DNA of 64,000 nucleotides from Ascaphus truei. Its lineage: Eukaryota; Chordata; Amphibia; Anura; Ascaphidae. Position numbers and translations under genes: made by a program. The stretch lies in assembly GCA_036426205.1 (NCBI GenBank), contig CM071568.1, forward strand, positions 47,895,248-47,959,247, written 5' to 3'. Positions 1-11,325 of this stretch are shown here, one piece after another. The first letter of the stretch is position 1; each line of letters starts with the position of its first letter. Below the pieces are notes generated by a model. It saw only the letters and a list, made by a program, of their open reading frames with translations, was not told the DNA's origin and searched no databases.

Positions 1-255
1 CCTACAATCTATCCTACACGCTGCTGCCAGAATCACTCTACTATTTCCAAAATCTGTCTCAGCGTCTCCCCTGCTGAAATCACTCTCCTGGCTTCCTATC
101 AAATCACGCATCTCGCACTCAATTCTCCTCCTCACTTTTAAAGCTTTATACTTTTCTGCTCCTACTTACTGTACATCTCACCCCTAATTTTTCGCTGTGC
201 ACCATCCAAACTGATGTTCTGCTCAAGGATGTCTTCTCTCTACCCCCTTTGTATC
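1..255 (+). mobile_element. L2-clade LINE fragment, part 1 (split by LTR insertion)
   Basis: This is the C-terminal coding part of an L2-like non-LTR retrotransposon. Conceptual translation matches the other L2 copies in the window (16.7 kb, 34.1 kb and 55.1-55.8 kb minus), with a motif like LQSILNAAAR followed by LLKSLSWLPIK. That is the conserved region downstream of the reverse transcriptase in L2 and CR1 elements. It stops at GTATC (251-255), where an LTR element inserted; the same LINE resumes at 4580. The intact copy at 34.2 kb runs straight through this junction. The left end is cut by the window edge and the frame is degraded. Confidence 0.8.
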
Positions 256-819
256 TGTCATCTTCTATAGCCTGCTGTACCCATGCTTGGCCACCGGGAC
301 TGCTGCCACTCTCAATGTCTTGTTCTAGCCTGCAGTACCTATACTTGTCCACCGGGATTGCTGCTGCTAAACTAAGGAACATTCCAGACTCTGATACCTG
401 ACACCTCTGCACCTGTGCTCCCTCTTTTCCTGCATATATAAACATTCCTTTCCTGTTCCTCCCTTGCCTCTGTTTCAAGTCAGACTCCTATGCACATGCC
501 TCTGATCCTGATCTGTTCCTGTACCTGTATTTGAGTCTGTTCGCAGTAAAGGCCCTTGCTAGTAATCTGGCTTGTCCCTGTTTGTTCCCGTTCTCAGTCC
601 CTGCTCCCAGACCTGTCCCTGCTCGCCTGTCCTGTTCCAGTCTCCTCATTGCCGACCTCTGCTTGTTACCTGACTTCGCTACCAGCCACCTGCCTCGGAC
701 CCCTGCTTGTTACCTGACCGCTATCTGCCGCCTGCCTCTGATCTCTGCTTGTTACCCCTACTACGCTCCTGCTGTTCCAGCCACCGAGATCCTACCCGCC
801 ACAGGAGTCTCCCGTGACA
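256..819 (+). mobile_element. 5' LTR of a non-autonomous LTR retrotransposon
   Basis: The LTR is 564 bp, starts TGTCA and ends TGACA (perfect 5-bp inverted termini), and recurs at 4010-4574 with roughly 3% mismatch by eye. The insertion is flanked by a 5-bp target duplication, GTATC, at 251-255 and 4575-4579. A TATATAAA box lies at 435-442 and an AGTAAA poly(A)-like hexamer at 545-550, which suggests a U3-R-U5 layout read on the plus strand. The high similarity of the two LTRs implies a fairly young insertion. Orientation is supported by the polypurine tract just before the 3' LTR. Confidence 0.9.
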
Positions 820-1501
820 GAAAAACAGAGGCCACTTCTGGACCTCGCTAGAAAAGATTATTCTTCTGCCTGCACCCTTTCCTGCCTGCTGCAGCAGACC
901 ACATCCGCATGGTTGAAGATAAGTACTTTTGTTTCTTTTTTGAAAATCCCAGTTGGGATCTTGAAGGTTTTTTTTTTTTGCTACTAAGTGTTCTGCAAGA
1001 ATTATTGCGTTCATAAAGAAAAAACATTTTTGCTGAGACAAGAACTGTTGCTGCAGAGACTAGGGCACCTTTCTTTGAGGTTTTTTCTTTTGTGCAGTGC
1101 CTGGGTTAACCCTTGCAGTACCTGTTGCCACCTTTTTAGGCTCTGACTTTTCATTCCCTGGACAAGGCTTGTCTCTGCATCCCTGGTTGGACCACTGCTG
1201 TTCACAGGGTTCCCATTTCAAAAGACAAGAGTGCTTCCATTATTTTGTTACTGCATGCTGTGATTTTTCCTGCAATCTGTAGTTCTTCCTGTGATTGGTT
1301 CTAAGGTTTCAGGTTTACCTACAAGTTCCCCTGAGGTTTGTTTCTCTGCAACCTGTGATATCCCTACGCCTGATATCAAAAGTTTCAGATTTAACTGCAG
1401 GGTTCTCTGTCTAATATTCCTGTTGTTCATTCTAATGCTTCTGCTTTAAAGACACATTTTCTGCATTACTGGTTTCTTGGGACGTTTGGTTTCCCTACAG
1501 T
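820..1501 (+). other. Untranslated leader of the LTR element
   Basis: These 680 bp lie between the 5' LTR and the first start codon of the internal reading frame. No textbook primer-binding site beginning TGG immediately abuts the LTR, so the tRNA primer is unclear. Just before the ATG at 1502 there is a pyrimidine-rich stretch ending CCCTACAG, which looks like a 3' splice site and could make a spliced mRNA with its start codon near the acceptor. No coding similarity was recognised. Confidence 0.5.
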
Positions 1502-4155
1502 ATGTCTGAAGTTATGGCTCCCACTCTGAAAACAGACTTGAGCAGTAAATGTGAACACAGTACCACTGATTCTTCAGAACTTCTCAAAGCAAGGAAGAAG
1601 AAGAAAAAGAAGGGAGGTATTACTGTGGAAGTTGAAACTAAGGATGAACCTTTAACTCCAGAGTCTGCATTTGATGAAAGAGATATACTGCAGCTTAAGG
1701 CAACTCACAGATTTATCCCAAGAATAGTGGAAGAAAAGAACGATGTATTTAATCCAGGAAAAGATGCCCTAACTCAGACACTTCAATCTGCACGAAAAGA
1801 GATTGATTGTCTTCATGGACATTTAGATAAAGCGCAAGAAGCCAAGGCTGCACTACAGAGCTGTCTATCCTCAGCAATTGCTAAGTGAGTTCTCCAGGAA
1901 AAAGAAAAGCACCAGTTGGAGAGTGCCCTGGATGTCATGTCAGGTGAGCTGGAGAAGGCATATGCTGATGCTGCTGAGAATCGGCGCCTCGCTTCTAAAA
2001 GTAAGGAATTCCTGGAAATCTCTATGAAGGAAATTGACAGGCTTAATACAAATTTTAAAGTCTCCCAGGAGGAGCTTTGCTACTTCAAAAAAGAGATGGA
2101 AGTCGTTCGGGAGGAGAGATGCTACTTGAAAACAGAGATATGTTCTATGAGAGACGCCTCCGAAGAGTTAAATAGTATGTTTGAAACTTTAATCCAAATG
2201 AGTAAGAACTTCTCTGTCCAAGCCAGTGAAGGAGATAAAAGACTCCATGAATCAGAAGAGGAGAACAGATAGAAAAGTCAAGGATGCAATTAGCGCTAGA
2301 AAAAGCAGAGGGTGACTGGGAAAAAGAAAAATATCAGTTGGAGAATGACAGGGTGATCTTGTCAAGTAAGCTGGAGAAGGCCTACACTGATTCTGCCCAA
2401 TACCAGACTTTAATGGCTCAAGTTGACGCAGCACTGGAAGCATCTCAGAAAGAGGTTCACATGCTTACTACAGAGCTGGAAGCCTCTAAGGAGAAGAGTT
2501 GACACTTCAACACAGAACAATGTTCATTGAGAGAAATTTTCCAAGGGTTAAATATCAGTTTTGAAACTGTAACCCAAGAGTGCAAGAATCTCTATGTCCA
2601 AGTCAGTGAAGGAGATAAGAAAATCCATGAATTAGGAGTGGAGAAGAAACAGTTGGCCCGGGATAAAATAAACATGCAGACAGCACTGCAGGATGCAGAG
2701 AGAGTGCTGCAAGAAGAACGTATCTCCCTGGAGCAGCGCACACAAGCAGAAAATATGCTACAGAGTAAGCTGCAAGAACTGCATACACATCTGCAGGACC
2801 TAAAAGAGAAATGGGTGAATTCTGAGGAAACGCAGCGAGTTCTGCAGGATGAAAGTTTCCAGACTGCCTACAAGGTAAAAATGCTGCAAGAGTATTTAAG
2901 TACCCAGTGTGTCCCCAAAGAGCAGCATGAGGAGCTGAAGGCCACACTGAGCATAACCAGAGCCTCTCTGGAGGAGGAGCTTAGAGCCCAGGTAACCCTT
3001 TATGAGTGGGAGCCCAAGGCGGTTCAGACACTGAAGCAAGACTTAGAGGAGCAGAGACACTGCTCCATCCCTAACAGCCAGTACACCCAAGAGAAAGAGA
3101 CCTGGAAAATACAAGCTGCTGAGACCATAGCAAAGGAATTTGCCGAGCTCCAAGACATGATGAGGGATACATGGAAGCGAGCTCAACATGATCACAGTGA
3201 AGAGATGAAAGCCCTGAGAAGAGAATTGCAGGATGCACTTAACCAGGGATCTCTCACTGAGGAGTGGAAATTGCAACAACACCTACAAATGAAAGAGCTA
3301 AAGCTGACAGTTGAACACACATCACAGTATCTCCCAGCGCTGCAGGCGCAGGTCGCTGCGCTCAAGACACAGCTTGCCAAAAAAGAGAGGGAGGAGGTGT
3401 CCGTCCGTCAAGTGGCTGGCCTGACACTGCGCTGTGGGGTCAAGATGACTGATGCCTGCAAAGTGTTGAATCACACAGCCCATGAGAAGGCCCAGCTGCA
3501 GCTGGACAAAGTCTGTGAGGAGTACCGGCAGCTACAGGTCAGAAATAAAGAAAAAGAAACTCATTTAAGCCTTGTTCCAAGTCAGCTGGGAGAGATGGAG
3601 TTGCGACTCAACTCCAAAGAAGCTGAACTGACAACTGCTTTGAGTGGGAAAAGAAGTGCAGAAAGACAGCTTCAAGAGCTGAAAACTCAAATAGCTGGTC
3701 TTTCATTGGGTGATGCCACGAAACGGCAGTCGCAGGAGGAGACCATGGAGAGCAAACTCTGTGTCCCCACTGACTCATGTGGAAAGGCAGCACCCGGCCT
3801 TGATGCCCACTTCACTGATGTCTCTGGCCCTGCATTTGGGTTGAACGCACCCATTTGGAGGTTCCTTGCAGCACTCAATGTATCTGTGGAGTACCCTCTG
3901 CCCGCTGACAAACCACCAGAGGTGGGTCACCTTGAGTCCACTTTCCATCAAGGCCTCCGGGAAGAGCCTGGAGGATCGTCCGGAGAACGCTCTTGGGAGG
4001 GGGGAGTAATGTCATATTCTCTAGCCTGCTGTACCCATGCTTGGCCACCGGGACTGCTGCCACTCTCAATGTCTTGTTCTAGCCTGCAGTACCTATTCTT
4101 GTCCACCGGGATTGCTGCTGCTAAACTAAGGAACATTCCAGACTCTGATACCTGA
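1502..4155 (+). pseudogene. Coiled-coil protein gene carried by the LTR element (broken)
   Basis: One ancestral reading frame is seen as four pieces: 1502-1888, 1916-2272 (same frame after a TGA at 1886-1888), 2284-2502 (frame changed after a TAG at 2270-2272), and 2527-4155 (same frame after a TGA at 2500-2502). The N-terminus has a lysine run (ARKKKKKKGG); the rest is Glu/Lys/Gln/Leu-rich heptad-like coiled coil. The segment from about 1904 to 2270 is echoed by 2330-2650 (each starts EKxQLE and ends SEGDK), so the rod contains an internal duplication of about 142 codons. The last part is Pro/Gly-rich and the stop lies inside the 3' LTR. No protease, RT, RNase H, integrase or CCHC zinc knuckle is visible. 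It could be a derived Gag or a captured cellular gene; the family is not recognised. Confidence 0.7.
3994..4009 (+). promoter_or_regulatory. Polypurine tract
   Basis: A purine run (GGGAGGGGGGAG, then TAA) lies immediately upstream of the 3' LTR start TGTCA at 4010. This is the expected position for the plus-strand primer of reverse transcription, and it fixes the orientation of the element. Confidence 0.75.
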
Positions 4156-4574
4156 CACCTCTGCACCTGTGCTCCCTCTCAGCCTGCATATATAAACCTT
4201 CCTTTCCTGTTCCTCCCTTGCCTCTGTTTCAAGTCAGACTCCTATGCACATGCCTCTGATCCTGATCTGTTCCTGTACCTGTATTTGAGTCTGTTCGCAG
4301 TAAAGGCCCTTGCTGGTAATCTGGCTTGTCCCTGTTTGTTCCCGTTCTCAGTCCCTGCTCCCAGACCTGTCCCTGCTCGCCTGTCCTGTTCCAGTCTCCT
4401 CGTTGCCGACCTCTGCTTGTTACCTGACTTCGCTACCTGCCGCCTGCCTCGGACCCCTGCTTGTTACCTGACTTCGCTATCTGCCACCTGCCTCTGATCT
4501 CTGCTTGTGACCCTACTATGCTCCTGCTGTTCCAGCCACCGAGATCCTACCCACCACAGGAGTCTCCCGTGACA
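4010..4574 (+). mobile_element. 3' LTR of the same element
   Basis: 565 bp, begins TGTCA and ends TGACA; it matches 256-819 over its full length with a few substitutions and a short indel. TATATAAA is at 4189-4196 and AGTAAA at 4299-4304. It is followed directly by GTATC (4575-4579), the second copy of the target duplication, and then by the interrupted L2 LINE. Confidence 0.9.
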
Positions 4575-4579
4575 GTATC

Positions 4580-5035
4580 TAAAGCCCTCTCCCGCCTTAA
4601 ACCTTTCTCGCTTTCTGCCCCGCACCTCTGGAATGCCCTTCCACTCAATACCCAACTAGCACCCTCTCTATCCACCTTTAAGACCCACCTTAAGACCCAC
4701 TTGCTTAAAAGAAGCATATGAGTACACCGTGGCTAATACTATACACGATACACAAAGCTTGGCCCCCTGCAGACGCACTTTCCTGAATGCCCTCCTACTG
4801 TCTCTGTACGTTCTCCCGACCAATTAGATTGTAAGCTCCCTGGAGCAGGGACTGCTCTTCCAAAATGTTACTTTTATGTCTGAAGCACTTATTCCCATGA
4901 TCTGTTATTTGTATTATTTGTTATTTATATGATTGTCACGTGTAGTACTAATGTGGAGCGCTATGTACACTAATGGCGCTATATAAATAAAGACATACAT
5001 ACATACATACATACATACATACATACATACATGCC
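4580..5035 (+). mobile_element. L2-clade LINE 3' end, part 2, with tetranucleotide tail
   Basis: This continues the L2 copy interrupted at 255. The C-terminal coding motif PHLWNALPLNTQLAPSLSTF is the typical end of L2/CR1 ORF2. The 3' UTR holds the L2/MIR-like sequence AGATTGTAAGCTCCCTGGAG, and the element ends in an (ACAT)n run (about 4994-5033) after TATAAATAAAG. Short tandem 3' tails rather than poly(A) are usual for this clade. The same 3' end recurs at 17.4 kb, 34.65 kb and 54.85 kb (minus). Confidence 0.88.
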
Positions 5036-6231
5036 ATGTGAATGGTATAAGTGGTTAGTGCGAATAGTCGGGAGCAACACCGGGAAGAAGCATAATAGTC
5101 ACCCCATAAAAAAACAAAAGTGGAGGAAGCGTGGAGAAATCCTGATTCAAAAATTGGAGGGCAAGATTTATCCTATAGATGTTGGGAATAAGGACAACAT
5201 GCCAGTCATTGCTGGAACAGGGAGACTACCCCAGGTAGTGAAGCAGTTCATTTGCTCATGTTCTGCCTCGGGAAACAACTTAGGATCCATTGAAGGAGCA
5301 TACTGGGCCCGAGTACATAAGGCTCAGTTCAGATGGCACCAGCATGAGATAATTCTTCTCCCACTTACCGTAGGGACTACTGGGGCCCTCAATGCGCATA
5401 AAGGCAAAGATTGAGGGATAAGTGTGCAACTTCCTCTTGAATGGTGGATCACAAGTATTCATCATTTTCAAACCTTGGTACGATCTGTACCTAAAGCATC
5501 TGCCATTGCAAGCACTGGAGGGCTTAGTCGTTTGGAGCCTCAGTGATGCAAGCTACCCTTAACTAGGGTATGAAGTGGTAAAGCTTGAGTTTCCCAAGAA
5601 AATAACTGGAGTAGAAGGAACATTGACAGGTTGGCTCTCATATGCCCTGAAGTCCACAGCAAGGAAGAAACTGGGGCTTTAATTGGCTCAAATGCCAATA
5701 TTTTTGGATAACTAGCAAAATGTTGACAGACAATTGGTCAAAATTATTATCGGCGGACATCGACTATCCATCCCTTGTGTTTTAAGGCATACCAGCAGAT
5801 GGAGAAAAAAAAACAGTGCTCAGAGTGAGGGGTCTTTCGGGGAGGTCACGTGGGCAGGACCCCACCCTGTGCAAGTGCCCAGCAACAGCATACAGATGAT
5901 AACTGGAAAAGTGACACTCCAGTGAAATATAGAAGGGGCCACTGTCATGTTTAATATTCAATTCCTTGTATGATACCCCAGAGGTTTAAGGTATAGGCTA
6001 TAATGCTGTTCATATAGAAGAGGAAAATGGACACAATAGAAGTAGAAGTAAGTAACGAGACCGTCCATGATGTGTGGATACAAAGAGGCACAGTGGTGGC
6101 TCACATGTACAGTATAGTGCTGAAGTGGTGGGCCCGCAGTGACAAGAAAATGCCATGGGAATGGATTGACCCAGGTTATGTTCAATTTTGGAGACAGTCC
6201 AGCTACATAACGCTGCTAGGTATGGCAATAG
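5036..6231 (+). other. Unclassified degraded coding-like DNA
   Basis: Two open stretches occur on the plus strand (about 5031-5414 and 6027-6248), but neither has a domain I can name with confidence. The segment around 6030-6110 (motif TVHDVWIQRGTVVAHMY) is loosely like sequence near the protease of Ty3/gypsy polyproteins, so a decayed LTR element is possible. No flanking LTR pair was found. No host gene is supported. Confidence 0.25.
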
Positions 6232-6370
6232 GAAAAGATGACTCGTAGGTGTCACGAGATATCAGGATTATCCCATCAGGGATCAATTCGCCAGATAGAA
6301 CAGCAGTGTTGATCAAATTGAATTTATTGGAAAAAGGGTATCCCCAGCTGTGCATAAACAGACAACAACC
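6232..6370 (-). repeat. LTR-like segment, copy A
   Basis: About 135 bp matches 8682-8820. Both copies start with AAAAGATGACTCGTAGG followed by TGTCACGAGA, and both carry TTTATT on the plus strand (6323-6328 here), an AATAAA signal if read on the minus strand. This layout suggests the end of a minus-strand LTR with a few bases of flanking leader. Similarity to copy B stops near 6370. Confidence 0.45.
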
Positions 6371-7554
6371 AATCCAAATGTGAAGAGGAGACCCCTCAAT
6401 GGTAGGTGCTACTAAACTCTGGACTTGATAGATGAATCAGAGACAGCAGAGAATAACCCTTGAATAGCGGGACACCTGATCACTAGGTATAAAATGACCG
6501 CTGCAGCAGGAAATATGTCTCACAATTTGAACAGGGACAAACTGTGACTTGCGCTGATCCGGTAGTCACCGACAGGGAACCATCAGAAAAGCGCGGCACA
6601 ATAGAAACTTACTAGTGTGTAATCCTGATGCAAAACAGCATAAATTCAATAATCATAGAATGAATGAACAACTCAAGGAACCACGAGCATCTCGGCATGC
6701 TTCCTCCAGTGATGCAAGCAAATAGAAAAAGGAGAAAAAGGAGCACTGCGACAATAGAGAACTGGAGGCAATAGCAACAAAAATAACAAAACGTTTGAGG
6801 CATAACCTAACAATTAAAAAGAAACCTCTAGAGTACTTTATCAAAGAGTAGTTTCACGAGTCAAAATAGTGCCCCTTTAAAGGCGCTCCCCACTGGAGTA
6901 CAAAAGAAAAAAAGAAAAACTCCCCACTGGAAAGACAGCCTACCTGTAACCCAGGTAAAAACATCCCAAGGGAAACAAAACAATCCATGGAGAGTCAACA
7001 CCACAGAAAGAAGGTAGTGTAACACAAGGGGAGAAACCAACAAAGAGGTGACCATTAACGAAACATAAATAAACAGTATACATTGACTCAATGGAACAAT
7101 TAAAAATTAATTAAAACAAGTAATGAAGTGGATATAGAGGGAGTAACACTTAAACAATAATCTAACATAATAATAATTATAATATAATCATACAAATCAA
7201 AGTATAAATACTTATAATAAATGTGAAACTCAACCACTATCAGAGGCAATTCATAATTCAAGTCTGAATAAAGGGATATTTAGCAACAATGAATAGATTT
7301 CAATGCTTAAATAATATGAAATAAACCATAGACTGAGAAAATTGCAACACTTGGGAATATGATACAATTAATCAAATACATGTTTAACAATTGTATCACG
7401 GAGAGCTTATGTTTTTGTAATTCACACATAAGAACTCATCTATCATGACAAATAAATTGTATATTGAATAGCATAGAACAATATTAAATAACCTGGGAAT
7501 AAGCTGAGAGACAAAAAAAGGAAAGAACCATTTCCTAAACAGATAATTAAAAAA
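6371..7554 (-). other. AT-rich DNA, possible 3' flank of the minus-strand Penelope-like element
   Basis: The sequence is AT-rich with no coding frame I recognise. Its position downstream of the Penelope-like coding region on the minus strand fits a 3' non-coding part of that element, but I see no terminal repeat or target duplication that proves it. Confidence 0.3.
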
Positions 7555-8688
7555 AAATGTTTAAGGTCCCATTTGATGTTAATCCCAGGGGGATAGAGTA
7601 TTAAGTGAATGAATCCAATACATCTCACGTTGACTGAGATGTTTTAGTCTATCACCACCACGTATAGGGACTGGTATGGACTCAACTGCTGAAAAGCGAA
7701 AATTTGATAAATTACCATACAAACAGTTATTAAAATGTCTGGAAACTGGGAGCATGGAGTCTTATTTTTTAATTGAATGAATATGCTCCATAATCCTGAC
7801 CTTCAGAGGTCTAATCGTCCGCCCAACATATCCTCAGCCACAACAGGTCAAATAATAAATCACAAAATTACAATTACAGTTAAGAAAAACTGGAATGTTA
7901 TGTATTTTCTTGCTGTGTGTAATGGAAATAGCTTTTATGGGATTAGCATAGCAACAAATACTACACTTTCCACATTTGAAGAAGCCATGTACATGATTTT
8001 CTTGCATACTGTCTGTCCCTGAAATAAATAAACTGGGTGAGAGATAATTAGCCAGAGACTTTGCTTTTCTGAATGCCATTTTTGCCCCTTGTTCAACTGC
8101 TACTTTAAGATCTTTAACTAAAGTAAGTACCACCCAATGTTTATGAAAGATGGAGCAAATCTGAACAGCCTGCCTGCTATGCTGTTTAATAAACAGCAGG
8201 GCAGGCTGATCAGAAATGCCTTGCGCTCTCTTGGGTCTACAACCCTTATGTCTAGAACCTGCTGATGTCGAAGACAATAACTAAGTATGAGTCAAAAGTG
8301 TGGCGTTCATGTATGCCTCCTCTATATCTCCTATTCTATAACCTCTGAGAAAAAAAAATCTAGCAGCCATTTCAGTAGCCTGGCCAAGAAATTGGACTTT
8401 TGCAATACCACAGATGAGTGACCTCGGATGATTGCATTCTGCCTTTAAAAAAAAATATTCCTCAAATTAGGTTTCCTAAAGATGTCCATCTGTATATCTC
8501 CTGTAATATCAAAGAATAAAGGAATGCCAAGATAATTACTGTGGTGTAATAAGTGAAAATAAGATTCAGCATATTAAAATTGAGTGTTTTAATAAAGGTG
8601 TCTAGTGAAAGTGATTCCCCTTCCCAAATCATAATCAGGTCATCAATATATCTTTTATAAACGATAATTTGATTCCTTTGAAAAGATG
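7555..8688 (-). mobile_element. Penelope-like element, RT to GIY-YIG remnant
   Basis: Read on the minus strand, the RT catalytic motif YKRYIDDLIMIW lies at about 8633-8656. It is followed by the Penelope-type linker with IFHKHWVVL and a Cys pair region (FKCGKCSICC), then NCNCNFVIYYLTCCG and the GIY-YIG-like endonuclease segment, ending near 7555 with residues like LSPWGLTSNG. Stops and frameshifts interrupt it, so it is inactive. On its 5' side it ends abruptly at 8688 against LTR-like copy B. Penelope elements couple an RT to a GIY-YIG nuclease; the order seen here matches. Confidence 0.8.
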
Positions 8689-8820
8689 ACTCGTAGGTGT
8701 CACGAGAGACCAGGACTTTCACACCAGGGATCAAGTCGCCAGACAGAACAGCAGAGTCGATACAATTGAATTTATTGGAAAAAGGTATCTCCAGCTTTGC
8801 ATAAACAAACATTTCCAACT
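8682..8820 (-). repeat. LTR-like segment, copy B
   Basis: This is the second copy of the segment at 6232-6370, about 2,450 bp away. It abuts the truncated Penelope RT. An AATAAA signal is present on the minus strand (plus TTTATT at 8771-8776). The LTR may extend further right, to perhaps 9.2 kb, but I found no matching end, and 8821-9230 holds no other recognisable feature. Confidence 0.45.
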
Positions 8821-9237
8821 GGGAAAACTTGTGTTGCCCTATAGAACTAGGCACATGGACTTCCCTAAAGAGATTTCCCCTGTTCTTTTCCCCATACAAT
8901 GCCTACAGGGACTGGTTTTCAGGCCTGTGATAGGCACTAGAGCTCTACATCTGCAACAGCCAGAGACAAAGAACTGGAGCTAGGTAGGGGCCTCCCCCCC
9001 CACCTTTTTATACCCCATGCCACAACAAGGTTGCAATAATAGAGAGTTGAGAGAAGGTGTCTCCAATATGACCCAGCTCCTGATTCGTGGGTGAAATGCA
9101 ACATAACTTTGGTTACATGCAAATAGTTACATGGAAAGGTCACATAACACTTTCCAACATCTCAGCTGAACACAACATTAAACCCTAGTCCCTGAAGTTC
9201 TGGAACCAGGCTTACAATACAGATATATCTATCTATA

Positions 9238-9303
9238 TACAGTAGATACAGTAGATGGATACAGTAGTCAGATACAGTAGTTAGATACAGTAGTTAGATA
9301 CAG

Positions 9304-9361
<58 letters not shown>
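9238..9361. repeat. GATA microsatellite with degenerate leader
   Basis: An array of about 15 uninterrupted ATAG units runs from about 9302 to 9361, preceded by imperfect units of the form GATACAGTA. It explains the short open frames seen here on the minus strand. Confidence 0.95.
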
Positions 9362-10839
9362 TACACACAACCATAATACAGATGTATTATTGACAGGTAG
9401 GGATAATGGCAGACTTGACCTTTATTAAAAGCAGTCACATTTACCCCTACCATCACAGTAAGACAGAGGCTTTCAACCACTCAAGAATGGGATGTAGGAA
9501 AAGCCCATGGTATGGAATACCAGATCCACCTTCATGATGCTCCACCTTTCAGGGAATGGTCAAGAAGATTGTCCCCGGCTGATGAGGAAGATGTGAGATG
9601 ACATCACCCATAATAGTGTCCCGGAAGAAAATGGGGCGGTAAGAATCTGCATGGATTATCCCACGCTGAACAAAAAGGACCACTCCAGATCAATATAGCA
9701 TGCAACATAGAGAGTATGCATTGGATTGACTCAGCGGGAGCAAATGGTTTTCGGTCTTTGTGCAAGCAAGATAAAGAAAAGACTGCTATTCTAGAGTTAA
9801 AATTAGAAGGGTTATGATGGCACCCACCAGAAGTTTAAGGAGTTGTTTCTCTCTTTCCAAACATCACTAGTGAAATTGTGTGAAAGGACTTTCCTGCTGC
9901 TTATTATTTTGGGATAAAAACTGGTAAAATCTAAGACCATATTTCAAAACATGGGCCGAACAAAACAAGTTATTGCGCGTAAAAATAGTAATAAAAAAGT
10001 GACAAAACCCCTCCACGTACTGTGTACAGAATGGTGAAAGGCAGGTTGCAAACGTTCCCACAAGTGGTATTTGTAATTACAAAACATAGCTTATGTGTCT
10101 GGGAGTTGGGACAGCTTTCTTGAGTTTTCATCACAGGTAAGAGGATGTGTGGGCTGAAAGAGTGAACAGTCAATATCATTATGTGTTGAAGCACGCTCAT
10201 CTTCTGGGAGAGTGAGCAGCATTTTATATCCATTCTGCATTCTGAACATGAGCAATTTGTTTTTTTTATACATGGAATGGGGAGAGTCAGTAGATTTGTA
10301 GCCACAGTAGGTGAGTCAGTGAATGTTTCACATCAATTGATTCATGTAAACCACGAGATGTAAACTGTCTCCGCGTATTTTCTGGGTACTTATGCTGTAA
10401 ATTGAAATTTAAAACTTCACATTTATTCTTCGACTGAACTCCGCTTTTCCTGTTTTAATGACTGTCCACACCCTCCTCCATTTCCTGTGAGAACCTCACA
10501 CTAGTCACAATCTTACCACTTTGGAATGGTCTGAGTCTGTATGCAAACTCCCTCTCATTTCCAGTAGTACCACACCCACATAATCCTTTCATATCTTTTA
10601 CAGTTGTAGACATAACAAAAAGGTCTAATTTAGCACGTGTGGTCAGATTGTCAAGTCAGCAATATGAAACCATATGAGTATCACTAAATTTTCTCAAACA
10701 TGGGGATCAATGAGACATGTTTGAAATGTTATATAATGACAAATTCAGACCTGAAAACAAAATAAAAAATATCACATTCAAAAAAAGAATATGCAAGGTA
10801 AGTGCAACAACCTAGTAGGCAATGGTTCTAGAATTGCCA
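9362..10839. other. No gene or element recognised
   Basis: Short open frames on the minus strand (for example around 10.0-10.3 kb) show no domain, codon pattern or neighbouring splice sites that would support a gene. I see ordinary non-coding or old repeat-derived DNA. Confidence 0.5.
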
Positions 10840-10975
10840 CAAAAAAAATTAAGATAGAAAAATAACCGAGCCACATCACATGTACACTCAAGAATATAAA
10901 CTATTTATTAAAATTATAATTATAAAAAACAATGTTTTGGTCCTAACCGGGACCTCCATCAGGGCTTCAAAATAT
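10840..10975 (-). mobile_element. Penelope-type terminal fragment with hammerhead-like core
   Basis: On the minus strand the segment reads CTGATGGA (10955-10962), then a perfect 5-bp stem GGTCC/GGACC (10939-10943 and 10950-10954) closed by a 6-nt loop, then AAAAC (10934-10938). This resembles the type I hammerhead core (CUGAUGA, stem II, GAAAC) found in the terminal repeats of Penelope-like elements, with two core changes that probably abolish cleavage. Confidence 0.5.
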
Positions 10976-11019
10976 TAAAGCAGCAGACTATGCGGGTTTA
11001 AAATACAAAAAATAGGTTA

Positions 11020-11325
11020 GAAGCAGGTGGTCTCCAGAGGTGAACCAGATTCATTTCAGCACCGTGGACACCATGCTTACAGAGATACATCCATAGTGGG
11101 TGTCGGTAGAAGCCTTAAATGTCCAGGTAGTGCGGGCCAATAGGAAGTCCACAAGGAATGATGTCACAGCTTCCTATTGGGCTGTGACATATAAGACGCC
11201 ATTTTGATAGCCCCACATAGCCCAGGTGGAGTGGCTACCTACACCCCCTACAGAGGTAAATATCTCAAACAGGGGGTCCCTGGAGCGTAAATGAATACAG
11301 TTCAACTCCAGAGACCTCCTGCTTC
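11020..11325. mobile_element. Fold-back MITE, copy 1
   Basis: The terminal inverted repeats begin GAAGCAGGTGGTCTCCAGAG (11020) and end with its near-complement, GAGACCTCCTGCTTC, at 11325. An inner inverted pair (GGCCAATAGGAAG and CTTCCTATTGG) sits around a TGATGTCA box. A second copy is at 41775-42095. It is short and has no coding capacity, so it is non-autonomous; the superfamily is not clear because no target duplication was defined. Confidence 0.7.
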
